Source: Thioalkalivibrio sp. (lineage in GTDB: Bacteria > Pseudomonadota > Gammaproteobacteria > Ectothiorhodospirales > Ectothiorhodospiraceae). From it: 7,142 nucleotides of DNA. Below are positions 1-6,044 of this stretch, piece by piece (position 1 is the first letter of the stretch; the number at the start of each line of letters is the position of its first letter). The stretch covers positions 1-7,142 of the forward strand of contig JAGTVE010000146.1 of assembly GCA_018224485.1 (NCBI GenBank), written 5' to 3'. The notes beneath the pieces are model-generated. The model saw only the letters and a program-made list of their open reading frames with translations. It made no database searches and had not been told where the DNA came from. The position numbers were made by a program, and so were the translations under genes.

Positions 1-105
1 GGTCTCTACACCTGGGGCGCCTCGGTCGAAGCGGCGATGCGGTACGCAGAGACCTTCGAATTCCTGTTCGAGTGCGAGATGCTGTCCCGGACCCTGAACC
101 GCTGA
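1..105 (+). CDS. 3' end of class II aldolase/adducin-family gene, MtnB-like (partial)
   Basis: Frame 1 is open from the window edge to a TGA at 103-105 and gives 34 residues beginning GLYTWGASVEAAMRYAETFE and ending in FLFECEMLSRTLNR. The GLYTWG start, followed by an amphipathic helix and an E-F-L-F-E-C-E segment, is the typical C-terminal end of class II aldolase/adducin-fold enzymes. It most resembles methylthioribulose-1-phosphate dehydratase (MtnB), a metal-dependent cytoplasmic enzyme of the methionine salvage pathway. In that family a zinc-ligand histidine lies just before the G-L-Y motif, here outside the window. Third codon positions are G/C rich, like the neighbouring genes. The family assignment is fairly sure. 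MtnB specifically is an inference from a short tail, and another sugar-phosphate aldolase of the same fold is possible. No convincing terminator follows the stop. Confidence 0.6.
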   Translation, partial: GLYTWGASVEAAMRYAETFEFLFECEMLSRTLNR

Positions 106-151
106 TCGGCAGCGAGGTGTTTCACCACCGATGTCCCCGATCCCCCAGCCG

Positions 152-203
152 TTAGAAGCGTCCCGCAGGAGCGTCCCGTAGGAGCGGTTAGTAGGAGCGG
201 CTT
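152..203 (+). repeat. 13-bp tandem array, four degenerate units, leading into a REP element
   Basis: Four consecutive 13-base units can be laid out: TTAGAAGCGTCCC, GCAGGAGCGTCCC, GTAGGAGCGGTTA and GTAGGAGCGGCTT. They share a GGAGCG core at a fixed phase, and the last unit is also the 5' end of the forward REP copy at 191. The units look like repeated copies of the REP foot (GTAGGAGCG), and they degrade with distance from the palindrome. No start codon and no coding pattern goes with them. Confidence 0.75.
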
Positions 204-252
204 CCAGCCGCGATGCCCACCTAAACACCCCATCGCGGCCAGAGGCCGCTAC
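191..252. repeat. REP-like palindrome pair, converging copies
   Basis: A forward copy runs 191-215 and contains a hairpin with stem GCGGCT (197-202), loop TCC and AGCCGC (206-211). An inverted copy runs 231-252, with stem GCGGCC (235-240), loop AGA and GGCCGC (244-249). Both carry a GTAG foot on the outer side and CGATG on the inner side. The inverted copy lacks the GAG after GTAG. A GTAG foot plus an imperfect GC-rich palindrome is the hallmark of REP elements mobilised by REP-associated tyrosine transposases (RAYT). Two converging copies make a BIME-like unit. No RAYT gene lies in the window. A possible remnant (CCGCGATGA, 294-302) lies downstream. Confidence 0.8.
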
Positions 253-431
253 CACGAACACCCGCGCCTCCCTCCGACGGGACCGGCCCCCAACCGCGAT
301 GACACGGGGGCGGGACGAGACCGTGCGGGTCTTGGGGAGACCGGGGCGGCGGCGCGATTGCGATGCTATGGTCTGAGGCATGAAGCGGCCGGGGTCAGCC
401 ATCGGTCGCAAAGCCCGTGCCGCGCGTGCGG
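253..431. other. Intergenic stretch without recognised features
   Basis: This is the middle of the gap before the rnf operon. It is G+C rich with runs of G and C and contains no long open frame in keeping with the neighbours. The only plus-strand ATG frame of note is a 28-codon ORF at 380-466 that has no properly spaced ribosome-binding site. I see no terminator hairpin with a T tract and no recognisable operator. Confidence 0.5.
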
Positions 432-461
432 TTGAGCGCGCCACCCGGGCTGTCCGATACT
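432..461 (+). promoter_or_regulatory. Candidate sigma-70 promoter for the rnf operon
   Basis: TTGAGC (432-437) and GATACT (456-461) match the -35 and -10 consensus at four of six positions each and are separated by 18 bases. Transcription would begin near 468, about 20 bases ahead of the GTG of rnfA at 490, with GGGA (481-484) as a modest ribosome-binding site. The position fits, but the matches are moderate, and any promoter in such G+C-rich DNA is uncertain by eye. Confidence 0.35.
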
Positions 462-489
462 CTTGACCCTTTGGCCGCGCGGGATTGCC

Positions 490-1068
490 GTGGAATACGC
501 CCTGATCCTCGTCAGCACGATACTGGTCAACAACTTCGTCCTGGTGAAGTTCCTCGGCCTGTGCCCGTTCATGGGCGTGTCGCGCAAGGTCGAGACCGCG
601 ACCGGCATGGGCCTGGCCACCACCTTCGTGCTGACCCTGTCGGCGGTCAGCAGCTACGTGATCAACGAGTACCTGCTCACGCCGCTGGGGCTCGAGTACC
701 TGCGCACCATCGCCTTCATCCTGGTCATCGCGGCCGTGGTGCAGTTCACCGAGATGGTGGTGCACAAGACCAGCCCGCTGCTGTACAACGTGCTGGGCAT
801 CTTCCTGCCGCTGATCACCACCAACTGCGCGGTGCTCGGCGTCGCGCTGCTGAACGTTCAGGAGGCGCACGGCTTCGTGGAATCGGCCCTGTACGGCTTC
901 GGGGCGGCGATCGGCTTCTCCATCGTGCTGATCCTGTTCTCCGCCATCCGCGAACGCATCGCCGCCGCCGACGTCCCGGTGCCGTTTCGCGGCAGTGCGA
1001 TCGCGATGATTACCGCCGGCCTGATGTCGCTCGGCTTCATGGGCTTCTCCGGACTGCTGCGGCTGTAA
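490..1068 (+). CDS. rnfA: Rnf electron transport complex subunit RnfA (RsxA)
   Basis: Integral membrane subunit of the ion-translocating NADH/ferredoxin oxidoreductase Rnf. It is 192 residues long with about six hydrophobic membrane segments, and close to E. coli RsxA (193 residues) along its whole length, including NNFVLVKFLGLCPFMGVS near the N-terminus and ADVPVPFRG near the C-terminus. Cys25 in G-L-C-P and Cys113 in T-T-N-C are the conserved ligands. With the equivalent cysteines of its paralogue RnfE they hold an intramembrane Fe-S cluster at the pseudo-symmetry axis, as known from Rnf structures. I chose GTG 490 because MEYALILVSTILVNN aligns with the family N-terminus; a TTG at 463 would add nine residues without family support. 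It is the first gene of the operon, with rnfB four bases downstream. Confidence 0.96.
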   Translation: MEYALILVSTILVNNFVLVKFLGLCPFMGVSRKVETATGMGLATTFVLTLSAVSSYVINEYLLTPLGLEYLRTIAFILVIAAVVQFTEMVVHKTSPLLYNVLGIFLPLITTNCAVLGVALLNVQEAHGFVESALYGFGAAIGFSIVLILFSAIRERIAAADVPVPFRGSAIAMITAGLMSLGFMGFSGLLRL

Positions 1069-1072
1069 GATC

Positions 1073-1660
1073 ATGCTGAACGCCATCCTCGCCATCGCCG
1101 GACTCGCCCTGGTCTTCGGGCTGATCCTCGGCTATTCCGCGCAGCGCTTCCGGGTGGAGGGCGATCCGATCGCCGACCAGGTCAACAACCTGCTGCCGCA
1201 GACACAGTGCGGCCAGTGCAGCTATGCGGGGTGCCGCCCCTACGCCGAGGCGATCGCGGCGGGCGAGGCCGACATCAACCGCTGCCCGCCGGGCGGCGAG
1301 GCCACGGTGCTCGCGCTGGCCGACCTGCTCGGTCGCGACCCGAAGCCGCTCGAGGTCGAGGAGAAGGACAAGGCCGTGGCCGTGATCGACGAGCAGACCT
1401 GCATCGGCTGCACGCTGTGCATCCAGGCCTGCCCGGTGGATGCGATCGTCGGCGCCGCAAAGCAGATGCACACGGTGATCGAATCCGAATGCACCGGCTG
1501 CGAGCTCTGCCTGGAACCCTGCCCGGTGGACTGCATCGAGATGGCCCCGCTGGAGCGCAGCCTGCAGGACTGGCGCTGGTCGCAGCCTGCACCCTCCCCG
1601 ATCGAACGGCCGCGCGAAGCCAGGCAGAAGGCCACGGAGGAGCATCGGGAATCCGCCTGA
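1073..1660 (+). CDS. rnfB: Rnf complex iron-sulfur subunit RnfB (RsxB)
   Basis: Ferredoxin-like subunit of Rnf that exchanges electrons with soluble ferredoxin (or SoxR in the E. coli Rsx role) and the membrane part. It has 195 residues against 192 in E. coli. One hydrophobic N-terminal anchor spans residues 2-21. A 4Fe-4S domain follows with Cys46, Cys49, Cys54 and Cys71 (C-x2-C-x4-C-x16-C). Two bacterial-ferredoxin clusters come next: Cys110, 113, 116, 120 and Cys140, 143, 146, 150, each closing with C-P-V-D. An extra Cys154 is common in this family. The last 35 or so residues are charged and poorly conserved. The ATG at 1073 lies four bases after the rnfA stop, and no strong ribosome-binding site is visible, so coupling to rnfA translation is likely. 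Confidence 0.96.
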   Translation: MLNAILAIAGLALVFGLILGYSAQRFRVEGDPIADQVNNLLPQTQCGQCSYAGCRPYAEAIAAGEADINRCPPGGEATVLALADLLGRDPKPLEVEEKDKAVAVIDEQTCIGCTLCIQACPVDAIVGAAKQMHTVIESECTGCELCLEPCPVDCIEMAPLERSLQDWRWSQPAPSPIERPREARQKATEEHRESA

Positions 1661-1682
1661 ACCGGGGGCCTTCCCTTACAAT

Positions 1683-3263
1683 ATGCCCATGCAACTCCAT
1701 CACTTCCACGGTGGCCTGAAACTCGCCGACCACAAGGCCGAGAGCACCACACGCCCGCTGCTGACCCTGGGCGTGCCGAAATTCCTGTACGTGCCGCTGT
1801 CGCAGCACATCGGGGCCCAGACCGAATGCGCGGTACGGGCCGGGGACCGGGTCGCGAAGGGACAGCGGATCGGGCGCGCCAAGGACTACATCTGCGCCAA
1901 CGTGCACGCACCGACCTCGGGCTGGATCCGGGGCATCGTCGAACACCCCGTGCCGCATCCCTCCGGCCTCAGCGCGCCCTGCATCAAGCTCGAGACCGAC
2001 GGCCGCGACCAGTGGGGCGATGACCGCATGGAGCCCTGGCGCGACTGGCGGGAACGCGACCCGCGCAGCCTGCGCGAACGGGTGCGCGACGCCGGCATCG
2101 TCGGCATGGGCGGGGCCGCCTTTCCGACCGCGGTGAAGCTCAACCCGCGCCCGGGCAAGCGCATCCACACCCTGGTGGTGAACGGGGCCGAGTGCGAACC
2201 CTACATCAGCTGCGACGACATCCTGATGCGCACCTACCCGGAGGCCGTCCTGGAGGGCGCGCGCATCGTCGCGCACATGATCGGCGCCGAGCACGTGCTG
2301 TTCGCGGTGGAGGACAACAAGCCCGAGGCACTGCGCGCGCTGACCGATGCCCTGCCCTCCGGTGAGCAGGACTTCATCCGGATCGTCTCCATCCCGAGCG
2401 TCTACCCGGCCGGCGGCGAGCGCCAGCTCATCAAGGTGCTGACCGGCCGCGAGGTCCCGAGCGCCGGGCTCCCGGCGGACCTCGGCATGGTCTGCCATAA
2501 CACCGGGACCCTGAAGGCGATCCGCGAGGCGGTGGTCGCCGGGCAGCCGCTGATCTCGCGCATCGTCACCGTCACCGGCCCCGGCATCCGCGAGCCGCGC
2601 AACGTCGAGGCACTGATCGGCACGCCCTTCGCGGACCTGGTGGCGGCGGTCGGCGGCTACACGCCCGACGTGGACCGCCTGGTGATGGGGGGGCCGATGA
2701 TGGGCTTCGCGGTCGGAGACGACGCGGTCCCCATCATCAAGGGCACCAACTGCCTGCTGGCGACCCGCCCGCAGGACGCCACGCAACCCGGCCCGGTGAT
2801 GCCGTGCATCCGCTGCGGCGAGTGTACCCGGGTCTGCCCCGCCAACCTGCTGCCCCAGCAGATGTACTGGTTCGCGAAGAGCAAGGACTTCGACACGATC
2901 CAGGACTACGGCCTGTTCGACTGCATCGAGTGCGGCTGCTGCGCCCTGGTGTGCCCGAGCAACATCCCGCTGGTGCAGTACTACCGCTTCGCGAAGCAGG
3001 AGATCTGGGAGCGCGAGAGGGAACGGCAGAAGGCCGACCTCGCCCGCGAACGCTTCGAGTTCCGGCAACAGCGCCAGGAGCGTGAGGAACACGAGAAGGC
3101 GGAACGGCTCGCCCGGAAGAAGGCGGCACTCGGGAAGAAGGACAGCGAAGCGGCCGACAAGAAGGCCGCCATCGAGGATGCGATCGAGCGGGCCCGCGCC
3201 AAGAAGGCTGCACAGTCATCCGAGGAGAGGTCGTCGAAGGACCGCGAGCGCGCGGACGGCTGA
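1683..3263 (+). CDS. rnfC: Rnf complex subunit RnfC (RsxC), NADH/FMN and 2x[4Fe-4S] subunit
   Basis: Peripheral cytoplasmic subunit that carries the NADH/FMN site of Rnf. Order of parts: an N-terminal barrel-sandwich region (about 5-105, with VHAPTSGWI); a Complex I 51-kDa-like nucleotide/FMN domain with the glycine loop GMGGAAFPT at 141-149 and NGAECEPY at 167-174; a SLBB-like segment around YPAGGERQL (241-249); and two [4Fe-4S] motifs, Cys375, 378, 381, 385 and Cys414, 417, 420, 424. Residues 440-526 form a highly charged Glu/Lys/Arg tail, probably helical or coiled coil. The tail is much shorter than the repeat-bearing one of E. coli RsxC (740 residues in all), but a short tail is usual elsewhere. 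The start is ATG 1683, or possibly ATG 1689; GGGGG at 1664-1668 is a distant, weak ribosome-binding site. The stop overlaps the rnfD start by one base (TGATG). Confidence 0.96.
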   Translation: MPMQLHHFHGGLKLADHKAESTTRPLLTLGVPKFLYVPLSQHIGAQTECAVRAGDRVAKGQRIGRAKDYICANVHAPTSGWIRGIVEHPVPHPSGLSAPCIKLETDGRDQWGDDRMEPWRDWRERDPRSLRERVRDAGIVGMGGAAFPTAVKLNPRPGKRIHTLVVNGAECEPYISCDDILMRTYPEAVLEGARIVAHMIGAEHVLFAVEDNKPEALRALTDALPSGEQDFIRIVSIPSVYPAGGERQLIKVLTGREVPSAGLPADLGMVCHNTGTLKAIREAVVAGQPLISRIVTVTGPGIREPRNVEALIGTPFADLVAAVGGYTPDVDRLVMGGPMMGFAVGDDAVPIIKGTNCLLATRPQDATQPGPVMPCIRCGECTRVCPANLLPQQMYWFAKSKDFDTIQDYGLFDCIECGCCALVCPSNIPLVQYYRFAKQEIWERERERQKADLARERFEFRQQRQEREEHEKAERLARKKAALGKKDSEAADKKAAIEDAIERARAKKAAQSSEERSSKDRERADG

Positions 3264-4306
3264 TGCGCTTCCAAACCCGCACCTCGCCGCACATGGTCCC
3301 CGGTCACAGCGTCGGGCACCTGATGCGGCAGGTGCTCTACGCCCTGATCCCCGGCACGCTGGCCATGGCGTGGTTCTTCGGCTGGGGCGTGCTGGTCAAC
3401 GTGGTGCTGTCCGTGCTGTTCGCGGTGATGTTCGAGGCACTGATGGTGACGCTGCGGCGGCGGCCGGTCGGGGTGACGCTCGGCGATTCCAGCGCGGTGC
3501 TTGCCGGCTGGCTGTTCGCACTGGCGATCCCGCCGCTGACCCCCGTCTGGGTGCTGCTGGTCGGCACCGGCTTCGCGATCGTGGTGGCCAAGCACCTCTA
3601 CGGCGGCCTGGGCTACAACCCCTTCAACCCGGCGATGGTCGGCTACGTGGTGGTGCTGGTGTCGTTCCCGCGCGAGCTGTCGTTGTGGCCGTCGCCACAG
3701 GGGTTGATGGAGGGGCCGTTCACCCTGTGGCAGACGCTGCAGACCACCCTGACCGGACGCCTGCCGGAGGGCCTGGACTGGGACGCGATCACGCGCGCCT
3801 CGCCGCTGGACATGATGCGCGAGAGTCTCATATCCGGACAGACCGTCCACGAGATCACACGCAGCCCGGTCTTCGGTTCCTTCTCCCAGACCGAGTGGGA
3901 ATGGGCCGGCAACCTGTTCCTGCTCGGCGGGATCTGGCTGATGTACCGCCGCGTGATCACCTGGCACATCCCCATGTCGATGCTGCTGAGCCTGGCCACG
4001 ATTGCCGGGGTCTTCTGGGTGATCGACCCCGACCAGTTCGCCTCGCCGGCCTTCCACGTCTTTAGCGGCGCCGCGATCATCGGGGCCTTCTTCATCGCCA
4101 CGGATCCGGTGTCCGCTGCCACCACGCCGCTCGGCCGCGTGCTGTTCGGCATCGGAATCGGGATCCTCGTGTACGTGATCCGGACCTGGGGCGGCTATCC
4201 CGACGGCGTGGCCTTCGCGGTGCTGCTGATGAACATGGTGGCGCCGACGCTGGACCACTACACCCGACCGCGCATCTTCGGCCACTCGGGGGACGGGCGT
4301 GGCTAG
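3263..4306 (+). CDS. rnfD: Rnf complex membrane flavoprotein subunit RnfD (RsxD)
   Basis: Polytopic membrane subunit (NqrB/RnfD family) that carries covalent FMN and takes part in transmembrane electron transfer and ion movement. It has 347 residues against about 352 in E. coli. Family signatures are LYGGLGYNPFNPAMVGYV (112-129), FFIATDPVSA in the C-terminal half, and WGGYPDGVAFAVLLMNM near the end. About ten hydrophobic segments are seen. The flavinylation motif, normally D-x-x-S/T-x-A-T-P-L-D with the flavin on the last Thr (Thr187 in Vibrio/E. coli numbering), reads DAITRASPLD at 174-183. The acceptor is therefore Ser180 (codon TCG at 3800-3802). Flavin on serine is chemically possible but unusual here. 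The ATG overlaps the rnfC stop by one base, and the end overlaps rnfG by eight bases. Confidence 0.96.
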   Translation: MRFQTRTSPHMVPGHSVGHLMRQVLYALIPGTLAMAWFFGWGVLVNVVLSVLFAVMFEALMVTLRRRPVGVTLGDSSAVLAGWLFALAIPPLTPVWVLLVGTGFAIVVAKHLYGGLGYNPFNPAMVGYVVVLVSFPRELSLWPSPQGLMEGPFTLWQTLQTTLTGRLPEGLDWDAITRASPLDMMRESLISGQTVHEITRSPVFGSFSQTEWEWAGNLFLLGGIWLMYRRVITWHIPMSMLLSLATIAGVFWVIDPDQFASPAFHVFSGAAIIGAFFIATDPVSAATTPLGRVLFGIGIGILVYVIRTWGGYPDGVAFAVLLMNMVAPTLDHYTRPRIFGHSGDGRG

Positions 4307-5033
4307 GCTGGTGGTCCGCGACGTGGTGATCACCACGCTGCTGCTCGGCCTGTTCGCCGCGATCGGGACCGCGGTGGTGGCCTGGGTCCACGCCGCGACG
4401 GAGGCCCGCATCGCCGAAAACCGGCTGCAGATGACCCGCACACGCGTGACCCAGGTGCTCGAGGGACTCGACTACGACAACGACCCGGTAACGGACTACC
4501 ATCGGGTGAGCGACGATCGGCTGGGTGGTGAAGACCTGCCTGTGTGGATCGCCCGGCGCGGAACCGAGGTCGTCGGCGTCGCCCTGTCCGCGATCGCCCC
4601 GGATGGCTACAGCGGGGACATCCACCTGCTGGTGGGCATCGACCGGACGGGCACCGTGCGCGGCGTCCGGATCACCCAGCACCGCGAGACCCCCGGTCTC
4701 GGCGACGACATCGAGGTCGAGCGCTCGGACTGGATCCACGACTTCCGCGGACGTTCGCTCGGGGATCCGCCGATCGAACGCTGGCGGGTGCGCCGGGACG
4801 GCGGCGTCTTCGACCAGTTTACCGGGGCTACCGTCACCCCGCGTGCGGTTGTGCGAGCGGTCCGCAATGCCCTGCTATATTTCGAGGCGAACTCGGAGGA
4901 ACTGCTGGCCCTGCCGCCGCCGGAGGAGGATGAGGTGCTGATCATCGACCCCGCCGTACCGGAGATCCCGGACCACGTGACGCCCACGGAGCGCCTGCCC
5001 GAGGCGGAGCCCCCGGGGGAGCTGCTGCAATGA
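4299..5033 (+). CDS. rnfG: Rnf complex FMN-binding subunit RnfG (RsxG)
   Basis: Membrane-anchored flavoprotein subunit whose FMN-binding domain (NqrC/RnfG family) lies on the outer face of the inner membrane. A single N-terminal hydrophobic segment spans about residues 9-31. The FMN domain contains the conserved HRETPGLGDDIE (128-139). Its flavin attachment motif DQFTGATVTP (172-181) puts the acceptor at Thr178 (ACC at 4830-4832), fully canonical. The protein has 244 residues against about 206 in E. coli. The surplus is a C-terminal tail from about residue 196 with 14 acidic residues, ten prolines and one arginine, which I cannot assign. The start is GTG 4299, inside the end of rnfD, with GGGGGA at 4288-4293 five bases upstream. 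The end overlaps rnfE by four bases (ATGA). Confidence 0.96.
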   Translation: MARLVVRDVVITTLLLGLFAAIGTAVVAWVHAATEARIAENRLQMTRTRVTQVLEGLDYDNDPVTDYHRVSDDRLGGEDLPVWIARRGTEVVGVALSAIAPDGYSGDIHLLVGIDRTGTVRGVRITQHRETPGLGDDIEVERSDWIHDFRGRSLGDPPIERWRVRRDGGVFDQFTGATVTPRAVVRAVRNALLYFEANSEELLALPPPEEDEVLIIDPAVPEIPDHVTPTERLPEAEPPGELLQ

Positions 5034-5725
5034 TCACCAGCGGCTACGCCGACATCATCCGCGAGGGCCTGTGGACCAACAACCCGGGGCTCGTCCAGCT
5101 CCTGGGGCTGTGCCCGCTGCTCGCGATCTCCGGCACCGTGATCAACGCCCTCGGACTCGGCCTCGCCACCATCGCCACGCTGCTGATCTCCAACACGCTG
5201 GTGTCGCTGCTGCGCGAACACGTGCGCCCCGAGATCCGGATCCCGGTCTACGTGCTGATCATCGCCTCGGCGGTCACCGCGATCGAGCTGGTGATGAACG
5301 CCTGGTTCCACGGCCTGTTCCTGGTGCTCGGCATCTTCATCCCGCTGATCGTCACCAACTGCGCGATCATCGGGCGCGCCGAGGCCTTCGCCTCGCGCAA
5401 CTCGGTACCGCGCGCGGCGCTCGACGGTCTGGCCATGGGGGTCGGCTTCACCGGCGTCCTGGTCACGATCGGCGCGCTGCGCGAGATCGTCGGCCAGGGC
5501 AGCCTGCTGGACAACGCCCAACTGCTGTTCGGCGAATGGGGACGGGACCTGCGCATCGAGATCTTCCCGCAGGAACACGGCTTCCTGCTCGCGCTGCTCC
5601 CCCCCGGCGCCTTCCTGGCGATGGGCCTGCTGATCGCGGTAAAGAACCTGATCGACGCCCGCCTCGAGGCCCGCCCGATCGCCGCCCCGGCCGCCGCCCC
5701 CGAGACCGCGCCAACCCAATCCTGA
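5030..5725 (+). CDS. rnfE: Rnf electron transport complex subunit RnfE (RsxE)
   Basis: Integral membrane subunit paralogous to RnfA and placed in the opposite membrane orientation in known Rnf complexes. It has 231 residues, the same as E. coli RsxE, with about six membrane segments. Conserved parts are NPGLVQLLGLCPLLAIS (18-34) with Cys28 in G-L-C-P, and GIFIPLIVTNCAIIGRAEAF (101-120) with Cys111. These cysteines complete the Fe-S site shared with RnfA Cys25 and Cys113. The C-terminal 20 residues are an Ala/Pro-rich tail with no visible function. The ATG overlaps the rnfG stop as ATGA, and GGGGGAG (5015-5021) lies eight bases before it, a good ribosome-binding site inside the rnfG coding end. 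It is the last rnf gene, and a REP pair begins 32 bases after its stop. Confidence 0.96.
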   Translation: MITSGYADIIREGLWTNNPGLVQLLGLCPLLAISGTVINALGLGLATIATLLISNTLVSLLREHVRPEIRIPVYVLIIASAVTAIELVMNAWFHGLFLVLGIFIPLIVTNCAIIGRAEAFASRNSVPRAALDGLAMGVGFTGVLVTIGALREIVGQGSLLDNAQLLFGEWGRDLRIEIFPQEHGFLLALLPPGAFLAMGLLIAVKNLIDARLEARPIAAPAAAPETAPTQS

Positions 5726-5757
5726 CGCCCCCCACCCACCCACACGGGCCGCGATCC

Positions 5758-5824
5758 GTAGGAGCGGCCTCCGGCCGCGATGCAGTGCTAGGCTGGGGCA
5801 ATCGCGGCTGGAAGCCGCTCCTAC
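5758..5824. repeat. REP-like palindrome pair after rnfE, converging copies
   Basis: The forward copy is at 5758-5782, with hairpin GCGGCC (5764-5769), loop TCC and GGCCGC (5773-5778). The inverted copy is at 5800-5824, with GCGGCT (5804-5809), loop GGA and AGCCGC (5813-5818). The first 24 bases of the inverted copy, read on the minus strand from 5824, are identical to the forward copy at 191-214. The two copies can also pair with each other into one long hairpin. A REP end fragment (GGCCGCGAT, 5747-5755) lies just upstream. Being 32 bases from the rnfE stop, the structure could protect the 3' end of the rnf mRNA or slow transcription, but it has no T tract of an intrinsic terminator. Confidence 0.85.
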
Positions 5825-5892
5825 AAGGCGCTCCTACGCGGCGCTCCTGCGCGGCGCTCCTGCAAGGCGTTCCTGCGCGGTGTTTCTATAGC
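5815..5892 (-). repeat. 13-bp tandem array, six units, extending the REP pair
   Basis: Six contiguous 13-base units are visible on the plus strand: CCGCTCCTACAAG, GCGCTCCTACGCG, GCGCTCCTGCGCG, GCGCTCCTGCAAG, GCGTTCCTGCGCG and GTGTTTCTATAGC. They share CGCTCC, the reverse complement of the GGAGCG core of the array at 152-203, and decay with distance from the palindrome. The first unit overlaps the outer foot of the inverted REP copy. The array therefore looks like serial copying of the REP foot, in mirror orientation to the array on the other side of the operon. Confidence 0.8.
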
Positions 5893-5893
5893 T

Positions 5894-5982
5894 GGAGGTG
5901 AAAAGATGCAGCTCAGGCCTCACTGCCAGACCCGATCATGATTGTGGGCATGGCATCCCGCGCCATTATGAACGTAAAATAA
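5894..5982 (+). promoter_or_regulatory. Orphan strong ribosome-binding site with two overlapping micro-ORFs
   Basis: GGAGGTG (5894-5900) is the best Shine-Dalgarno match in the window and sits seven bases ahead of ATG 5906. That frame encodes only 11 residues (MQLRPHCQTRS, stop TGA 5939-5941). An ATG at 5938 overlaps this stop as ATGA and opens a 14-residue frame (MIVGMASRAIMNVK, stop TAA 5980-5982). They could be a leader peptide, a tiny translated pair, or the remnant of a gene whose body was lost. Nothing in the peptides is recognised, and chance cannot be excluded at this length. Confidence 0.25.
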
Positions 5983-5994
5983 GAAGGCTTTAAT
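5966..5994 (+). promoter_or_regulatory. Candidate promoter in an AT-rich island before the 145-residue gene
   Basis: Bases 5965-5996 are strikingly A+T rich against the surroundings. TTATGA (5966-5971) and TTTAAT (5989-5994) are 17 bases apart. TAAAAT (5975-5980) is another possible -10 but lacks a good -35. Initiation near 6001 would leave a leader of about 45 bases before ATG 6045. The local composition supports a promoter better than the hexamers do. Confidence 0.35.
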
Positions 5995-6044
5995 GTTCGC
6001 ATCCGGGCGAGCGGCCCGCTGACCCCCAAGTGCAGGAGCATGCA

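Noticed and set aside
106..131. Hairpin after the first gene (GGTG, TTT, CACC at 116-126) as a terminator
   Set aside because: The stem is only four pairs with an asymmetric extension, and no T tract follows.
380..466. 28-residue Ala/Arg-rich ORF upstream of rnfA
   Set aside because: No properly spaced ribosome-binding site, low complexity, and it overlaps the candidate promoter; expected by chance in G+C-rich DNA.
463..489. TTG 463 as the start of rnfA
   Set aside because: It would add nine residues (MTLWPRGIA) not found in the family; GTG 490 aligns with the E. coli N-terminus and has GGGA at 481-484 upstream.
1677..1682. TACAAT as a -10 box for an internal rnfC promoter
   Set aside because: Good hexamer, but nothing like a -35 about 17 bases upstream (CCGCCT at 1654-1659), and it directly abuts the start codon.
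2943..2954. Extra cysteine (Cys419) in the second RnfC cluster motif as an unusual ligand
   Set aside because: The C-x2-C-x2-C-x3-C set is complete without it, and C-I-E-C-G-C-C variants are, to my knowledge, ordinary in RnfC.
1275..3092. 605-codon minus-strand open frame antisense to rnfB and rnfC
   Set aside because: It lies opposite well-supported genes; the translation is Arg/Ala/Gly/His-rich with no family features, typical of shadow frames in high-G+C coding DNA.
141..5900. CRISPR array, suggested by short regularly spaced repeats
   Set aside because: The repeats are 13 bases long, contiguous and without spacers, adjoin REP palindromes, and no cas gene is present.
5950..5966. Inverted repeat ATGGC/GCCAT before the 145-residue gene as an operator or terminator
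   Set aside because: Five-base arms with a seven-base spacer are expected often by chance, and no T tract follows.
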